From Paracyclopina nana (taxonomy: Eukaryota; Arthropoda; Copepoda; Cyclopoida; Cyclopettidae): a DNA stretch of 64,000 nucleotides. The stretch spans positions 3,167,001 through 3,231,000 of the forward strand of contig JAGUCH010000008.1 in assembly GCA_019096065.1 (NCBI GenBank). Direction: 5' to 3'. Positions 1 to 11,567 of this stretch are shown here, in pieces. The notes beneath the pieces were generated by a model, which did not search any database, had not been told where the DNA came from, and saw only the letters and a program-made list of their open reading frames with translations. Made by a program: the position numbers and the translations under genes. How positions within the stretch are numbered: position 1 is the stretch's first letter; the number at the start of each line of letters is the position of its first letter.

Positions 1-3000
1 TTGCTTGCTAGTTTCTATTGTGGTTTGGCCCTTTTGGATCACACCGAACAGTTGTTAGCATATTGCGTGATCAGCACCAATATGCATGTCGATATTGCAA
101 TGCGCTAGCCGAAACGAGATTGCTCTAATTTTACCCCCGTTTTACTTATTGCGTTTGAGATAGAAATCTCATTAGGAGGCAGATATCCTATGATTTGGCA
201 AACTCTAGCTCCTCTATTCAAGCCACGCGTTCTTTTGTCAGGGAATGGGAGCACCTAATTAAAGCTTCTTTCAAGAAGCCTGTTTTTGATCAACCACGTG
301 GTTATCCAAGTGAATTTCCACCTCCACCATGTGATACTGAGTAATGATAGCTGCTGCAAAGTTAATTTGCGAATTTACTCCTGTATGAAGGCGGGGAGTA
401 AAACATTGCGCGCGTCATTGAGCTTTTTTGCTGAGGTAAGTCAAGGCTTTAGTTTTTTTCTATTAGTTAGATTAAAGGCATGGTAGGGAGTCTTGAGTCT
501 TTTACATACATCATGGTAAATGTTGTGTCGGTTTTAATTGCACAAGAAGCGCTTGACAGGTATTTTTATTTGAGCAACTGCAATAAAAGTCACACTCACA
601 TTACATGAATGGATAATTTTGTGAATACTATAATACCTTTTTCCCGTCGTGAGTCTCCCTTTTATTGACCCTTTTAGCCTTGTCTGCTCGGCATATTTGA
701 CCTGCTTTTTTCCCTCAAAAACCCCTTTGAGAGCACTTTAAAATAGTGGCCGGCAACCAGCGGCGTTCGTTCGAACCAGGTAGAAAAAAAGGTGAAACCT
801 TGCTCAAAAATGAAATCATAGGCTTATATTTGATGGGCTCATCGCATATTGATAGCGATGCAGTAGTAGTGGTTTATACATGGGGGAAAGTAGCCAGTAG
901 GTCGCGATCTGAGTGGCATATCCACACAGTATGCGATGATTCATGTCTTTTCTGGCTGGGTCCGCTATAAATAGTAAGTTAGGCTACAGCCCGATGCTTG
1001 CAGGTAAAAATCCATCCTACTGACTGGCTCGATCCTACATGGCCTGACGACGACAATATAGCATAAGGCTTGAGAGGCGGACCAAGCTAGAGGAGAAGCG
1101 CGAGCCACACACACACGCATATGCTATATTATTATAGTCAGTCCTGCTCGCGTTGAAGCTGAAGCAACAGCAACTTCGAGTTAATAATATTTTTGGGGAT
1201 AGCTTTTCAAAAGTGCTCCTCTCATGACATTTTCTGTGGTGAAGACCGATTGTTGAGTGATATGAGACCGACGCTCTAGGATCGTATATGGCCGACTTGT
1301 GGCTGCGTAAGTGGACTTTTGAGGCTTTATTGAACGAGATCATGGCTGTGGTGCTTTTAAGGAGGAAACTGTGTCAAGCAGGGATTTCAGGGTTGTAGAA
1401 ACGCCAACAAGTTCTCATGATGTGTGTGTGTGTGCAAATCGTTCAACTTTTCAAGTTTTTCAATAGCTTTGTTTGATGTGCACTCATGGATGGCAGATTA
1501 TCACTTCTTGCGTTAATATTTTTTCAACGTCAAGGCTTTGCGGTTGGTCGATAATTGTTGGTGGACAATTTTTCGACGAGCATCCGAGATTTGGGAGAAG
1601 GTTGCGTGATTGCTCTCTCCTCACCTTCTTTTGTGGGGAGAAATTAGGTTAAACTCAAATGGTTATTTGGTTGCTGCAGCTCCCTCATTAGGAAACTGTG
1701 GCATATTTTTCCCGTTGTTTTTTGAGCGATTGAGGATGATAGCAATCAGCTATGCTTCGCCGGTGGCGTAAATTACACACCACCATACCTAGTATTCCTG
1801 GGTAGTCCTCTGTCATAGTTTTCGAAATTTGAACCAACCTGTAGCCCGTATTATAGCAAGTGCTTAAAACTGCCATTTCACATGTTCATAATTCTGAACT
1901 GCACCTTTTCAATGAGAGCAGTCAACCATTTTAACCGTATGACTACCTAACGTTCTTTTTCTAATTAAAAGCAATTGTGCTCGGTCAACAAAGCACCGCA
2001 AAAATCCATGGGACAAACGGCAAAATGTTTTTAAAAGTGCATTTATTTTTGCCAAGAAGTTTTGAAGGAGGGAGAAACTTGCGTCATGTAGCATTGCTAT
2101 TTGATGCAAATCTCTCGAAAGAGTTTAGGGTGTCGACATTCCGCCAAACTGCACATCAAAACGGTAATCAAGTATTGCCATCTTTGGACGAGAAAGTTTT
2201 CAAATTACTGAGTGTGTGGCAGAAATAATGATTTACTTGCCACGTTTTTCTCGTAGTAAGTAGGCCTGGTCGTAAATGATTTTCCACAGGAATTTGCGCT
2301 GCTAGCTCATCCGTGAGAAATCCATATAAAAGCGTCTTGGTTCAAGTCGTGACGACGATGCGAAAAGCTGCAAATATTGACACACTGGCCCATGAATGCA
2401 AACTATGCATGATCCACGACAACTCTAGAATACTATGAACATATTTTAGGCTTTTTTGCTGCAAAGCCCGCAAAAAGTACGCGTTCGTCTTGCAGGAAGT
2501 TAGGCTTTTTTCGGAATAACGATTCGGCACTAAAAACTGCAATTTATTTGCAATTGCGCGTTCGAATAGCGCTTATTTACTACGCACTGCCTTTTTTTGC
2601 AGCACTTGTCATGCAATTTGGCTGAATTTTTAAAGGGTAACACAATGCAGCCATGCAGCAATGACACCGAACAGAGAGAATTTCTACTAATCATTGACGA
2701 AGCTGTAAAGTCTTCTACTTCATGGCCATTTAAAACTGCAAAAGTAGTAGTGGTGGTGGTGAAAGAGTTACAATGTGAAACTAGGTCATTCTGCACGGAT
2801 TGCATAAAAGTTCTTTGCTGCACCAAGGCCCTCTTAGAAAACGGCTAATAAAGTCGTCAAAATTACGGCTTTTGTGAGCTTGAAAAATCTTATAGTTGCT
2901 TGGCATTTCCTGCTTATAGCAATATTTGCTATGTCAATTTCTTTCTGACTTTCTTCTTCGCTGCCATGATATGTCAAGGATATGATGAATCTCTAAGAAA

Positions 3001-3747
3001 CGAGCGACTCGTCCGCGAATGATATGACCTTAATGTTTAAATGGAGCTTTTTGTATCAACATCTCTTCTATTTGGGTCGAATTGTTCCTTTTTACGTTTT
3101 TGCAAATCTTTGGGCATCAATTTCAGCCCCAAAAAATGATGAGCTCGTTTTTATGGCCCTCGTTTTTTTCTTAGCGAAATAAAAATGAAAGGGTAGAAGA
3201 AGAAGAAGAAGCATCGTGTTCCAAGACGAGATCACATGACAGCCGCCAATTACGAAGGAGTTACTGAGATTTGTTCGGCTATTTGGCGACGACCAAAATG
3301 TAGGCTGTTTTTGCGGTTTGGCTGTAAGGCCATGATGTGTGACAAAGCAGCAGCTCATGTTCTACACAACCACATTCTCATGACATTGTAGTAATAATGA
3401 TAATAAGATGATTTCACCACCACTGATAGCTACTAGCAGTCTGGCTCAGTTTCACAATGCCATGTTCACATGCCACACAAAAAAAGGCAGCAACAGCTTC
3501 ATCAATCTAAGGGGCACGTGCAGCCAGCTAAAATAAAAAGGTCTCGAGCTAGGGGGGAAATTTGGACAGTATGTTATCATCATACCCTCAGAGATACCCT
3601 ACGTTTATATCCATTGTCTCTTAGCACACTACAATCTATGTGATTCCTTAATGACCACTTTTTCTATATAGTGCGGCGTGGGAGAAACTGCCGAAATTGA
3701 TTTATGGAATGCAATAATATATGATGTGCGTTATTTTTTATTTGCAG
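1..3747. other. Upstream/intronic region of the RhoGAP gene, no exon recognised
   Basis: No convincing coding exon is visible here. The RhoGAP gene that starts at 3748 begins in the middle of an SH3 domain directly after a splice acceptor, so this stretch is probably part of a long intron. The first half of the SH3 domain, and any PX domain, then lie to the left of the window or in small exons I could not identify. Short open frames here look random. Only simple-sequence patches (short GT, GAA and GTG runs) stand out. Confidence 0.5.
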
Positions 3748-6700
3748 GTCGGCGACATGATCTCCGTGATTGATATGCCCCCACCGGACGAGTCCATATG
3801 GTGGAGAGGAAAACGAGGCTTCGAGGTCGGCTTCTTCCCCTGTGAATACGTCGAGGTTATCGGTGACAAGGTGCCGCAAGGGCTGAATTTGCCCATGGCG
3901 AGGCTCCGTAGGAACTCCATGGGCTCTGATGAGGCTGACAATGATGACCCCTCGCCCACCAATTCCTCCTCGGACCAGCAGCCAACCAAGCCCGTTCTCA
4001 GAAAGCATGGCAAACTCATCAGCTTCTTCAGGAGCTTCATTTTGTCCAGGCCAGCTCGTGGGAAGCTGAAAAAGTCGGGGATCCTCAAAGAGCGAGTTTT
4101 TGGGTGTGACCTTTCCGAGCATCTGCTAAACACCGGCCAGGACGTTCCAAAGGTGTTGACTCATTGTGCCGAGTTTATAGAGGCCCGAGGCATCATTGAC
4201 GGCATTTACAGGCTGTCCGGCATCGCTTCAAACATTCAGAAACTCAGGTGAGCAATTGCGGATCTGGTTCCTCAGAATCGTGGAACTTTTGTTAGATGGT
4301 GTATATTGTCTTTGGCGCGTCACGAGCAATATTAAAAGTGCAATTCAATTACATGCTTGGCTGAGGAAAACTTCGTGGAATCTGCTTGCAATCAATGCCT
4401 AATTTCCTACTATAAGTGCCATTTTTTTTTTGCTCCTGCAATCCACACTTTCTTTTGTTGCACAAAGCTTCCAGCCTTTTCATTATCCGCCATGATTTTC
4501 TTTCCTAGTTGAACCCATGAAAAAATCTGGCGTTTCCCTATCACGACACATATCCTCCTCTTCTTCAAGATTTTTATTCTTTTTGCGGTCTGTAAATAAT
4601 TCGCCTAAGCTAGCTGAGTACTTTCTAATATGCACTCTTCACCTATTCACAGTGATCTTTGCCAAAAACACCTGTGTATTTTTTGTTGTTGCCTGTTGCT
4701 GCTCGATGAGCCTGAAGTTGCCAACTTTTAAATTGCAGGGTTGCCTTTGACGAGGATAGGGTGCCTAATTTGTACGATGACCGTGCGGTGCTCCAAGACA
4801 TTCATTCCGTGTCCTCACTGCTCAAGATGTACTTCCGTGAGCTGCCCAACCCAGTGTGCACCTACCACCTGTATGACAAATTTGTCGAGGCTGCCAAGGC
4901 CCCCGAAAACGAGCGGCTCGTTCTCATGCGAGACGTGGTTCAGCAGCTCCCACCGCCTAATTACAGGTAATATACACAACACGTCTTCTTGTGCAAAAAG
5001 ATTTAAAGTTCATCTCATCATCTTGCCACCAAAAAATGGGCTGTAACCAATTTTTCTTCTTCTAAAGGACTCTGGAGTATTTGGCCAGACATTTGTATCG
5101 CGTCTCCTTGCGCGGAAACGACACTGGCATGACAGCCAAAAATGTTGCCATCGTTTGGGCGCCCAATCTGCTGAGGGCCAAGAGCCTGGAATCCGGAGGC
5201 GTTGAGGCCCTCCAAGGCGTTGGAGTTCAGGCAGTTGTAACCGAATACCTTATTCGCTACTGCGAGCTCATCTTCAGTGACAAAATGCCATCGTACAATT
5301 CGAGCAGCAACCCTCAGCCACAAATTGATGACCCTCGCAACAAGATGCGGCCCAAATCTCTGGCAATATCGACCCCAACAAAGCTCTTATCTCTGGAAGA
5401 GGCACGCACACGGGCCCAGAATTTGAGCCATGAGCAGCAGGCTGGTCAGAAATTTATCGAAGTTGGAGGTGGACCAAAGAGCCTTCCGCAAAAGTACCAC
5501 ACTGTAATTGATCTCCCGTCGAGACGGAGCCAGAGGCAACGAAAATCACCCATTGGCTGGAAGGCCATTTTCAAATCAAAGGCCAATAAAAGCAAACCAA
5601 ATGTTGATCTCAACTGCCAAGACCAAGTAAGATTTTTCTTGGATTTTTTGGTGCTTGCATATTGCTCACATTTAATTTCAGGCGGTCACCGATAATGAAC
5701 TGAGGTCGGCCATGCCGAGGGCATTGTTGAGGCCAGTAAAGTCCGCAGAGTCGCTGGCCATGGCCTCCAACGTGCAAAGAAGCAAATCAGAGCGGAGGTC
5801 GTCGAGAAATGCATTGTTGATTCAAGATGTACCTGATCATATGGAGAGCAGCGATGACCTCGCGCCCCTCGAGACCGTGTCAAGAGCTGTTGCCAATAGC
5901 CACGTGATGAGAGACAGCCCCAAGACTCACTCAAGGTCAAATTCCCACGATTCCTACTTTGAGAAGAGGCTGTCATCATCGCATGACAACCACAAAATGG
6001 ACTCGAATCTGGACCTCAGCGAGATCCAAGTCAATTTTGATCTGGAGGAAAACGAAATGAAGATTTTCTCCGAGGACGAGGCCATGATGACCAACAGCCT
6101 AGATGACGGCTGCAGTGACGATTTCTCCAAGTCTCCCCTGGAGGAACAGCTACCGGTGTTGCCAATGAAAACCTCCTCGCCCAAATCTTCATTGAGCAAG
6201 AGTGAAGCAGCCAATACTGACAATTCCCCCCCGAAGGGACGAAAGATGAGCTTCAGAGAGAAGTTTAAGCGGTTCACTTCACCGACTCCCAATCGAAAAC
6301 TCCTTGGTGGCACTGACATGAGTTGCGACGAATCGAGCTCCGATGGGCGGGGTGACACGCCCCCGAGGGAGCCTAAGACTGAAAAAACCTTGCGTGAGAA
6401 AATCGTCTGTGCCCTCAGTCCGGAGAGCCTCCGGAAACGAGAAAATCACGAGTCGAGCCCCAAGAAGAAAAAGTCCAGTTTTTCCCCTGGCACGAGTCCC
6501 AGCAACACTAGTCAATTGGTAAAGAGATCGAAAATTGAAGACAATTGCTGCGACGAGGAGGAGGAGGAGGATGTTCCTCTGGAGACGAAAGAGATCCTGG
6601 CTCGTAAAGTGACTGAGATCCCGCTCAGCCCCTCGATTAACTTCATCGATGCTTCCATGACTGAATCCTACGAAAGTGCCACCAAAATCAACGGCCCTGG

Positions 6701-8521
6701 TGCCATTGTCGCAGGTAATTCAATAATTGCCTGGTTATCAAGTTTCTCTGCCAATTAAGTTTTATGGTCCAATTTTACGTAGGTGCGACCAAAACAGCTG
6801 AGACTGCCAATCCACGATTCTCCACGACCTCGAGCAACGAAGGTGAGGATCAGCAGAAATTAGATCAACTGGTCGTTGCTCAGGTCCACCGTGACCCTAT
6901 ATCAGAAAACAGAGCTGCCGAGGAGAAAGAAAACAACAGTAAGTCAATTATAGCATTTGCCCTGATGTACTTAATTCACACAATTAATCTCGTAGGACTG
7001 CTAATTGATGAGCCAAAGAAGCTATTGGATTACTACAATGATGAGGACGACGACGAGGCCAGGGAAGAAGATAAGACTTCTTCTTCCAACATTGAAAGTT
7101 ATTCCATAGCAGGTCCGTACTATTATTGGCTATCTTGATTTTAAGAGGTGACAGTGAGACATTTGGCTTTTTCAGGCGCCACTGTATCCGAAAATGAGTC
7201 TTTCTCGCTTGCATCCGTCGAGGACGAGGAGGACATCAAGCTGACCGATACAACCACGACTACCCAACCGTCTTCCAACCCGGAGGCCACCCTTGAGGCC
7301 CAAAAACTACCCGCGAACCACGTCATTCAGTATTCCCCACGGTTGGCCTCCGCAACCAAGAACAGCAAGAAATCGCAGTGGCAGCCCATCCCTCAAAGTT
7401 ACCACGAGGATGATGACGACGAGCAGCCCATGGATGTTGACGAGCAACAAAAATCCCCCAAAATTTCGTGTCCCCTCTTCCCACGCGGAGAGGCGAGCAT
7501 GGTCACTATGGCTCAAGTCCAATTAGATCATGACCAAAATTTGAATACTGCGGGGGTGGGAGCCGAAGAACCTGACGACGACATAAAAGGTGACATCAAT
7601 AATCCACATCCACAAGAAGACTCTAAAACACCCACGTCCATACTCACTCCAAGTCCTCGGCCGCGCTCCAAGATTTTTAGTGACTCGGCCAGCAGTAACG
7701 CTTCGGAAATAATGGACGCTAGTAGTAGTAGCAGACGAGGCCCCGTGCCGACACCTAGGAAAAGTGTCACTCTCATGGAGGTCGAGGAGGCCACCATCAC
7801 GCCCGAGCCCAGAAGAGCCAGCTCTGCCATGGACAGAAAAATCACGTTTGGCCATCCAGTGACGAAAAAGCTGAGCACTTTCAGCCTGCATAATGTGCTG
7901 GCCTCCGAGGCCGGGCTGGAAGAGTCATCGCTGCTGCCAGAGCTTGACGCCCCTTTGCAGAGACGCAACTCCATTCACAATGTGCCTTATGTGGATGTCA
8001 ACGATCCGCAGACCAGAGAGAGGATGGAGCGGTACAAAGAGGAGCGGAGATCGATGCTCAGGGCCAAGTACAAGATGGAGGACTACATGAGCACATCAGC
8101 CTCGGAGAACAAGTATCGCAGAAAATCCTCTTCTGTGAATGAAACCACCATCTGTCAAGATGATCAACCCCCAGTGCAATTGCGGAAAGAGTCTGCTGGT
8201 GTGGCGGCCACTAAGGCTGCTTCGCCTGTGCGAGAGAGTGGCCTCATTGAGGACGACGTCAATGTCAAAGAGAGGGCGGCCATTTTCGGAGGACGAGCAG
8301 CGGGGGAAGGAAGCAAAAACAATAATAGAGCCAAGTCGTGGACAAACAGCCTCGTTAATACCAAAACCAGCATCAATGGAGGCAGCAGCAGCAGCACAAG
8401 GCCAACCTCTGAAAATAATGCCATTGTTGAGGCCAACAAAATCAACAATGGGAGAAAAGTTAGTCCTGGCTCACCATCAAAGATTCGAGACATGGCTGCC
8501 TTTTTTGAGCAGAAAAATTGA
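3748..8521 (+). CDS. CdGAPr: SH3-RhoGAP protein, ARHGAP32/33 (CdGAPr) family, 5'-partial
   Basis: This is a Rho-family GTPase-activating protein that should stimulate GTP hydrolysis on Rac/Cdc42-type GTPases at the cell cortex. I read seven exons: 3748-4247, 4739-4966, 5068-5626, 5682-6714, 6783-6938, 6996-7112 and 7176-8521 (TGA). Phases join exactly and give 1312 visible residues. Residues 1 to about 33 are the second half of an SH3 domain (VGDMISVIDMPP, WWRGKRGFEVGFFP), so the N-terminus is missing. The RhoGAP domain spans about 112-314 and has the arginine finger (GIYRLSG, R155), RELPNP, QQLPPPNYRTLEYL and KNVAIVWAPNLLR. The SH3-GAP order and these motifs match ARHGAP32/33 and Drosophila CdGAPr. 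About 1000 residues of Ser-, Glu- and Lys-rich disordered tail follow. The exons at 6783-6938 (156 bp) and 6996-7112 (117 bp) are phase-1 symmetric and could be skipped without a frameshift. The donor after 7112 (GTCCGT) is weak. Confidence 0.92.
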
Positions 8522-8768
8522 GGAAAACGCAAGTCAACCCAAAATGTGATGGCTTTCTCTATGTCTAAACACAGAAAATGTCCCCCCGGCCTGACCATCA
8601 ATCTACCGTTTTATTCGAATCGACCTAATATTTATTAGTTTTAAACCGGCTGTGATTCAGATTTACGTTACGCATTATTATATTACGTTTGCTTGTGACA
8701 TGTTGCTTTGGTCTTGTTTAGCTTTGTCAATAGTGATAAGACAGTTGTATTAATCCTTATTGATTTTG

Positions 8769-8774
8769 AATAAA
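8769..8774 (+). terminator. Polyadenylation signal of the RhoGAP gene
   Basis: A canonical AATAAA lies about 250 bp past the RhoGAP stop codon, followed by T/GT-rich sequence, and is the likely 3' processing signal. The next gene on the right, MLH1, ends at 9113 on the other strand, so the two genes converge with only about 340 bp between them. Confidence 0.7.
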
Positions 8775-9112
8775 TGTTTTCGAACGCTGTCACAAGAGGC
8801 GCATTGTAGTGAGACTTTTTTTGAGCCAACATTCTGATCGTTCATGATAATTCATGATCGATGACTCCATGAACTGAACTTTTCATATATGAAAGGTTTT
8901 TCACCTAAAATAGGCCAGCGCATATTATTCTACCAGAAGCAGGTGTCATAAACTCGCATGGCACGATTAGTAACTAGAGCCCAATTTGGAGTCTCTAATT
9001 GCCCATAAATTCTGTCAGATGCAACCTTCTTGACACAATCAGCCAAGATTATTGCACAGCCCGTGAAGTCTCGTTATTCATCCTGTATGTCTTACAATTG
9101 CAAGAGTGTAAT

Positions 9113-11233
9113 TCAACAACGCTCGAAAACTTTGTACAAATCGGGCAAATTCGCGACCATGTTGAAGGTTTTGTTGTCTGCACATTTTTTGGGGGGCTTC
9201 AGCATCTTCTTCATTGCTGGAAAAACTGCCTGTTCCATGACATTCTTCCAACAATCCTCTTTCTCGTCCTCGTTCGAGTCTTTATCATGCTGCTTGTCTG
9301 TGTAGCTCGATTGGCTGATTTTGTGAGCCTTATAAAACCTGGCCATTTCCTCGCAAAATGTATCAAAGCACGCTTCTTCATCCGTCCAATTTACTTCAGT
9401 CGCAAGCCTCAACAGCAGCATGGGTAATTGATTAAAGTCTGGTACATAACCTTCCAGTAGCAGCGGAATTCCAGTCAGTTCTCCACTAGAGCTGATCTCG
9501 AGTGAAAAATAGTCATCTAGCATTTCAGCCTTTTCGATGAGCAGATCAACAACACCTGAGGCCAATGCATCTTTTTCTCCATCGAGCTCTGTCCACCCAG
9601 CTTCCTCCATGTCTAAAGCCATTCGAACCATATCGCTAATTTTGGCAGGTGGATTGAGCTTTATGTAGCCAGCATTGCCAAATTCGCCTAGCATCAGTTG
9701 ATAAAAGAGGTGATGTGTCAGTTCAGAAGTGTTCACAGCGTAAAGCTTCGTCGAGTGTTGAATGAGAGCAAATTCACGATCCGCGCAGCCGACAAAGGAA
9801 TGATTGGCGATAAGATCTCTCAAACCAGGATGACAATTGTCTTCTATTGACTTTTTCAAGCTTCGCACGCTGCCCAATTTGATGTCTCGCTTGGTCTTGC
9901 TTGAAACTGGCTCATCTGTGTCCATAGGCTCGACGGTTGATGGGTCTTGCTTTTTCCTGACTTTTTCAGAGGGCGAATCTAAAACTGTAACTGTAGACTT
10001 GACAGTTTCGTTAAGTACCTTTGTGGCATTATTAGTTTTGACCACGAATTTGTCCATCTTTTGGTCCCTCGAGTCAGTCCGAATCATATGTTTAGGGGCA
10101 CTAGAGGCAGCTGATGTCTCGACTGATTTGATAGCATCAGCTTCTTTTGGGGCCTTCGTGGGTATCGTGGCTCCAGGCAGGAGCGGCTGCGTGTAGAACG
10201 TCCGTGAAGTATTGGAACCCAATAATCGAGCATCAATGGATTGCTGCAGCTTCTCAATGATATCATCTTGATGCAAAAAGTGCACCTCATGTTTCGTGGG
10301 ATGAACATTAACATCCACGTTTTCAGGGGCAATCTCCAACGACAAGTAGACAAACGGATGCGTGCCCTTGGGCAAATAGGCAGAGTACACCATTTCTATG
10401 GACTTCTTCAGCGCGGACGACTCCACCAGTCGATGGTTGATGAAAAGCAGAAAGTTCATCTTTTTCACGTTGTAATTGGGATTGGTGAAATATCCGTTCG
10501 CCTTGAACTTGAGAGCGGAATTCTCGTGCGAAAACTCTAGCAGCTCTTTCGCGATTGCAGGGCTAAAGATATTGGCAACATTATCGGGCACAGAGTTTCC
10601 ACACTGAGTACGCAAGTCGTTTCCGGAATCCCCCACTTTTTTCAGTGTGAACCCAGCTTTTCCCGAGTTGTGTATGGCGTACTTGGTCACAACATCTGCG
10701 ATGCGATTGAACTCGTCTGAAGGGGACTTGAGCACTCGTTTCCTCGTTGGGACATTGTAAAAGAGATCTTCGACCGTAATTTGGGTGCCTTGGTTAGCGG
10801 CACAAGGCTTCGGTTTGCCACTTGTCGGCTTGCCATCACTGTATTCCACTTTATACCCGCATTGCTGGCCATGAGTTTTAGTCAGGATGGTCAACTTGGC
10901 CACGTGGCTGATGGAAGCAAGAGCTTCGCCGCGAAATCCATAGGTTCCGATCGATGTCAAGTCATTGAAATGTCTCAATTTTGAGGTGGTGAATCGTTCA
11001 CAAACGATGTCAAGGTCTTCCTTTCGAATCCCACTTCCATTGTCAGTGATCTGCAAAAGCTGGAGGCCTCCGCCAGAGACTACGACAGTAATGGAGGTGC
11101 CCCCAGCATCAAGTGAATTTTCGACAAGTTCTTTCAGAGCATTTGCCGGCCTCTGGATGACTTCACCCGCAGCAATGCGATTGATCACAGCTTCATCAAG
11201 TTTTTTTATCACGCCAGGCGCTTTTTCCGCCAT
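9113..11233 (-). CDS. Mlh1: DNA mismatch repair protein MLH1, single exon
   Basis: This is the eukaryotic MutL homologue, the shared subunit of the MutL heterodimers that act after MutS recognition in nuclear mismatch repair and meiotic crossing-over. The 706-residue frame is uninterrupted. The N-terminal GHKL ATPase has ELVENSLDAG at about 35-44 (catalytic E35, Mg-binding N39), DNGSGI at 64-69 and TYGFRGEALASI at 97-108. A DNA-binding and transducer region follows (NHRLVES; NVDVNVHPTKHEVHF). A low-complexity linker spans about 335-450. The C-terminal dimerisation region ends LPDLYKVFERC, the terminal FERC motif expected of MLH1 rather than PMS1/PMS2/MLH3. The start ATG precedes MAEKAPGVIKKLDEAVINRIAAGEVI, and length is slightly below the vertebrate protein. 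No introns are present, which is unusual for an animal MLH1. The frame is intact with normal motifs, so it looks functional. Confidence 0.97.
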   Translation of the reverse strand: MAEKAPGVIKKLDEAVINRIAAGEVIQRPANALKELVENSLDAGGTSITVVVSGGGLQLLQITDNGSGIRKEDLDIVCERFTTSKLRHFNDLTSIGTYGFRGEALASISHVAKLTILTKTHGQQCGYKVEYSDGKPTSGKPKPCAANQGTQITVEDLFYNVPTRKRVLKSPSDEFNRIADVVTKYAIHNSGKAGFTLKKVGDSGNDLRTQCGNSVPDNVANIFSPAIAKELLEFSHENSALKFKANGYFTNPNYNVKKMNFLLFINHRLVESSALKKSIEMVYSAYLPKGTHPFVYLSLEIAPENVDVNVHPTKHEVHFLHQDDIIEKLQQSIDARLLGSNTSRTFYTQPLLPGATIPTKAPKEADAIKSVETSAASSAPKHMIRTDSRDQKMDKFVVKTNNATKVLNETVKSTVTVLDSPSEKVRKKQDPSTVEPMDTDEPVSSKTKRDIKLGSVRSLKKSIEDNCHPGLRDLIANHSFVGCADREFALIQHSTKLYAVNTSELTHHLFYQLMLGEFGNAGYIKLNPPAKISDMVRMALDMEEAGWTELDGEKDALASGVVDLLIEKAEMLDDYFSLEISSSGELTGIPLLLEGYVPDFNQLPMLLLRLATEVNWTDEEACFDTFCEEMARFYKAHKISQSSYTDKQHDKDSNEDEKEDCWKNVMEQAVFPAMKKMLKPPKKCADNKTFNMVANLPDLYKVFERC

Positions 11234-11567
11234 TGTTTATTAGCCAAAATTAACCATCGGCACTTTCGCGGATTTTTTATTTTGTTTTGGATATCGCAAC
11301 AAAAGCAAAGAAATTCACGCAACCTTTGACGCAATCTAAGAATAGTTGTGATGGCTGAAACCAATGATCAATGATATATCGATTAACCTTTTCTAATGAG
11401 CCATGAGGAGATATCATTATTCTCAATTGTTGCTTCATCCATTCCCAGGAAAGCTCTCATCATATTAGTGAAAAAGATCGCCGCGCTGCAATTCTGTATT
11501 CTCATGCTACGTATTTCAGTTGTTGCGTGTCACATCAATGAACCTCTTCAGTCGTTCTTAAAAATCA
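11234..11567. promoter_or_regulatory. Intergenic spacer upstream of MLH1
   Basis: These 334 bp lie between the MLH1 start codon and the stop of the chitin-binding gene, both on the minus strand. They must hold the MLH1 5' leader and probably its promoter together with the neighbour's 3' end. I see no TATA box in a convincing position and no recognisable operator. Function is inferred from position only. Confidence 0.35.

Noticed and set aside
746..970. Possible upstream exon of the RhoGAP, followed by a TATAAATAG motif at about 965
   Set aside because: The peptide does not resemble the missing half of the SH3 domain or a PX domain, and the TATA motif has no gene placed properly after it.
3170..3240. 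GAAGAAGAAG purine-rich patch
   Set aside because: Ordinary short microsatellite without further structure.
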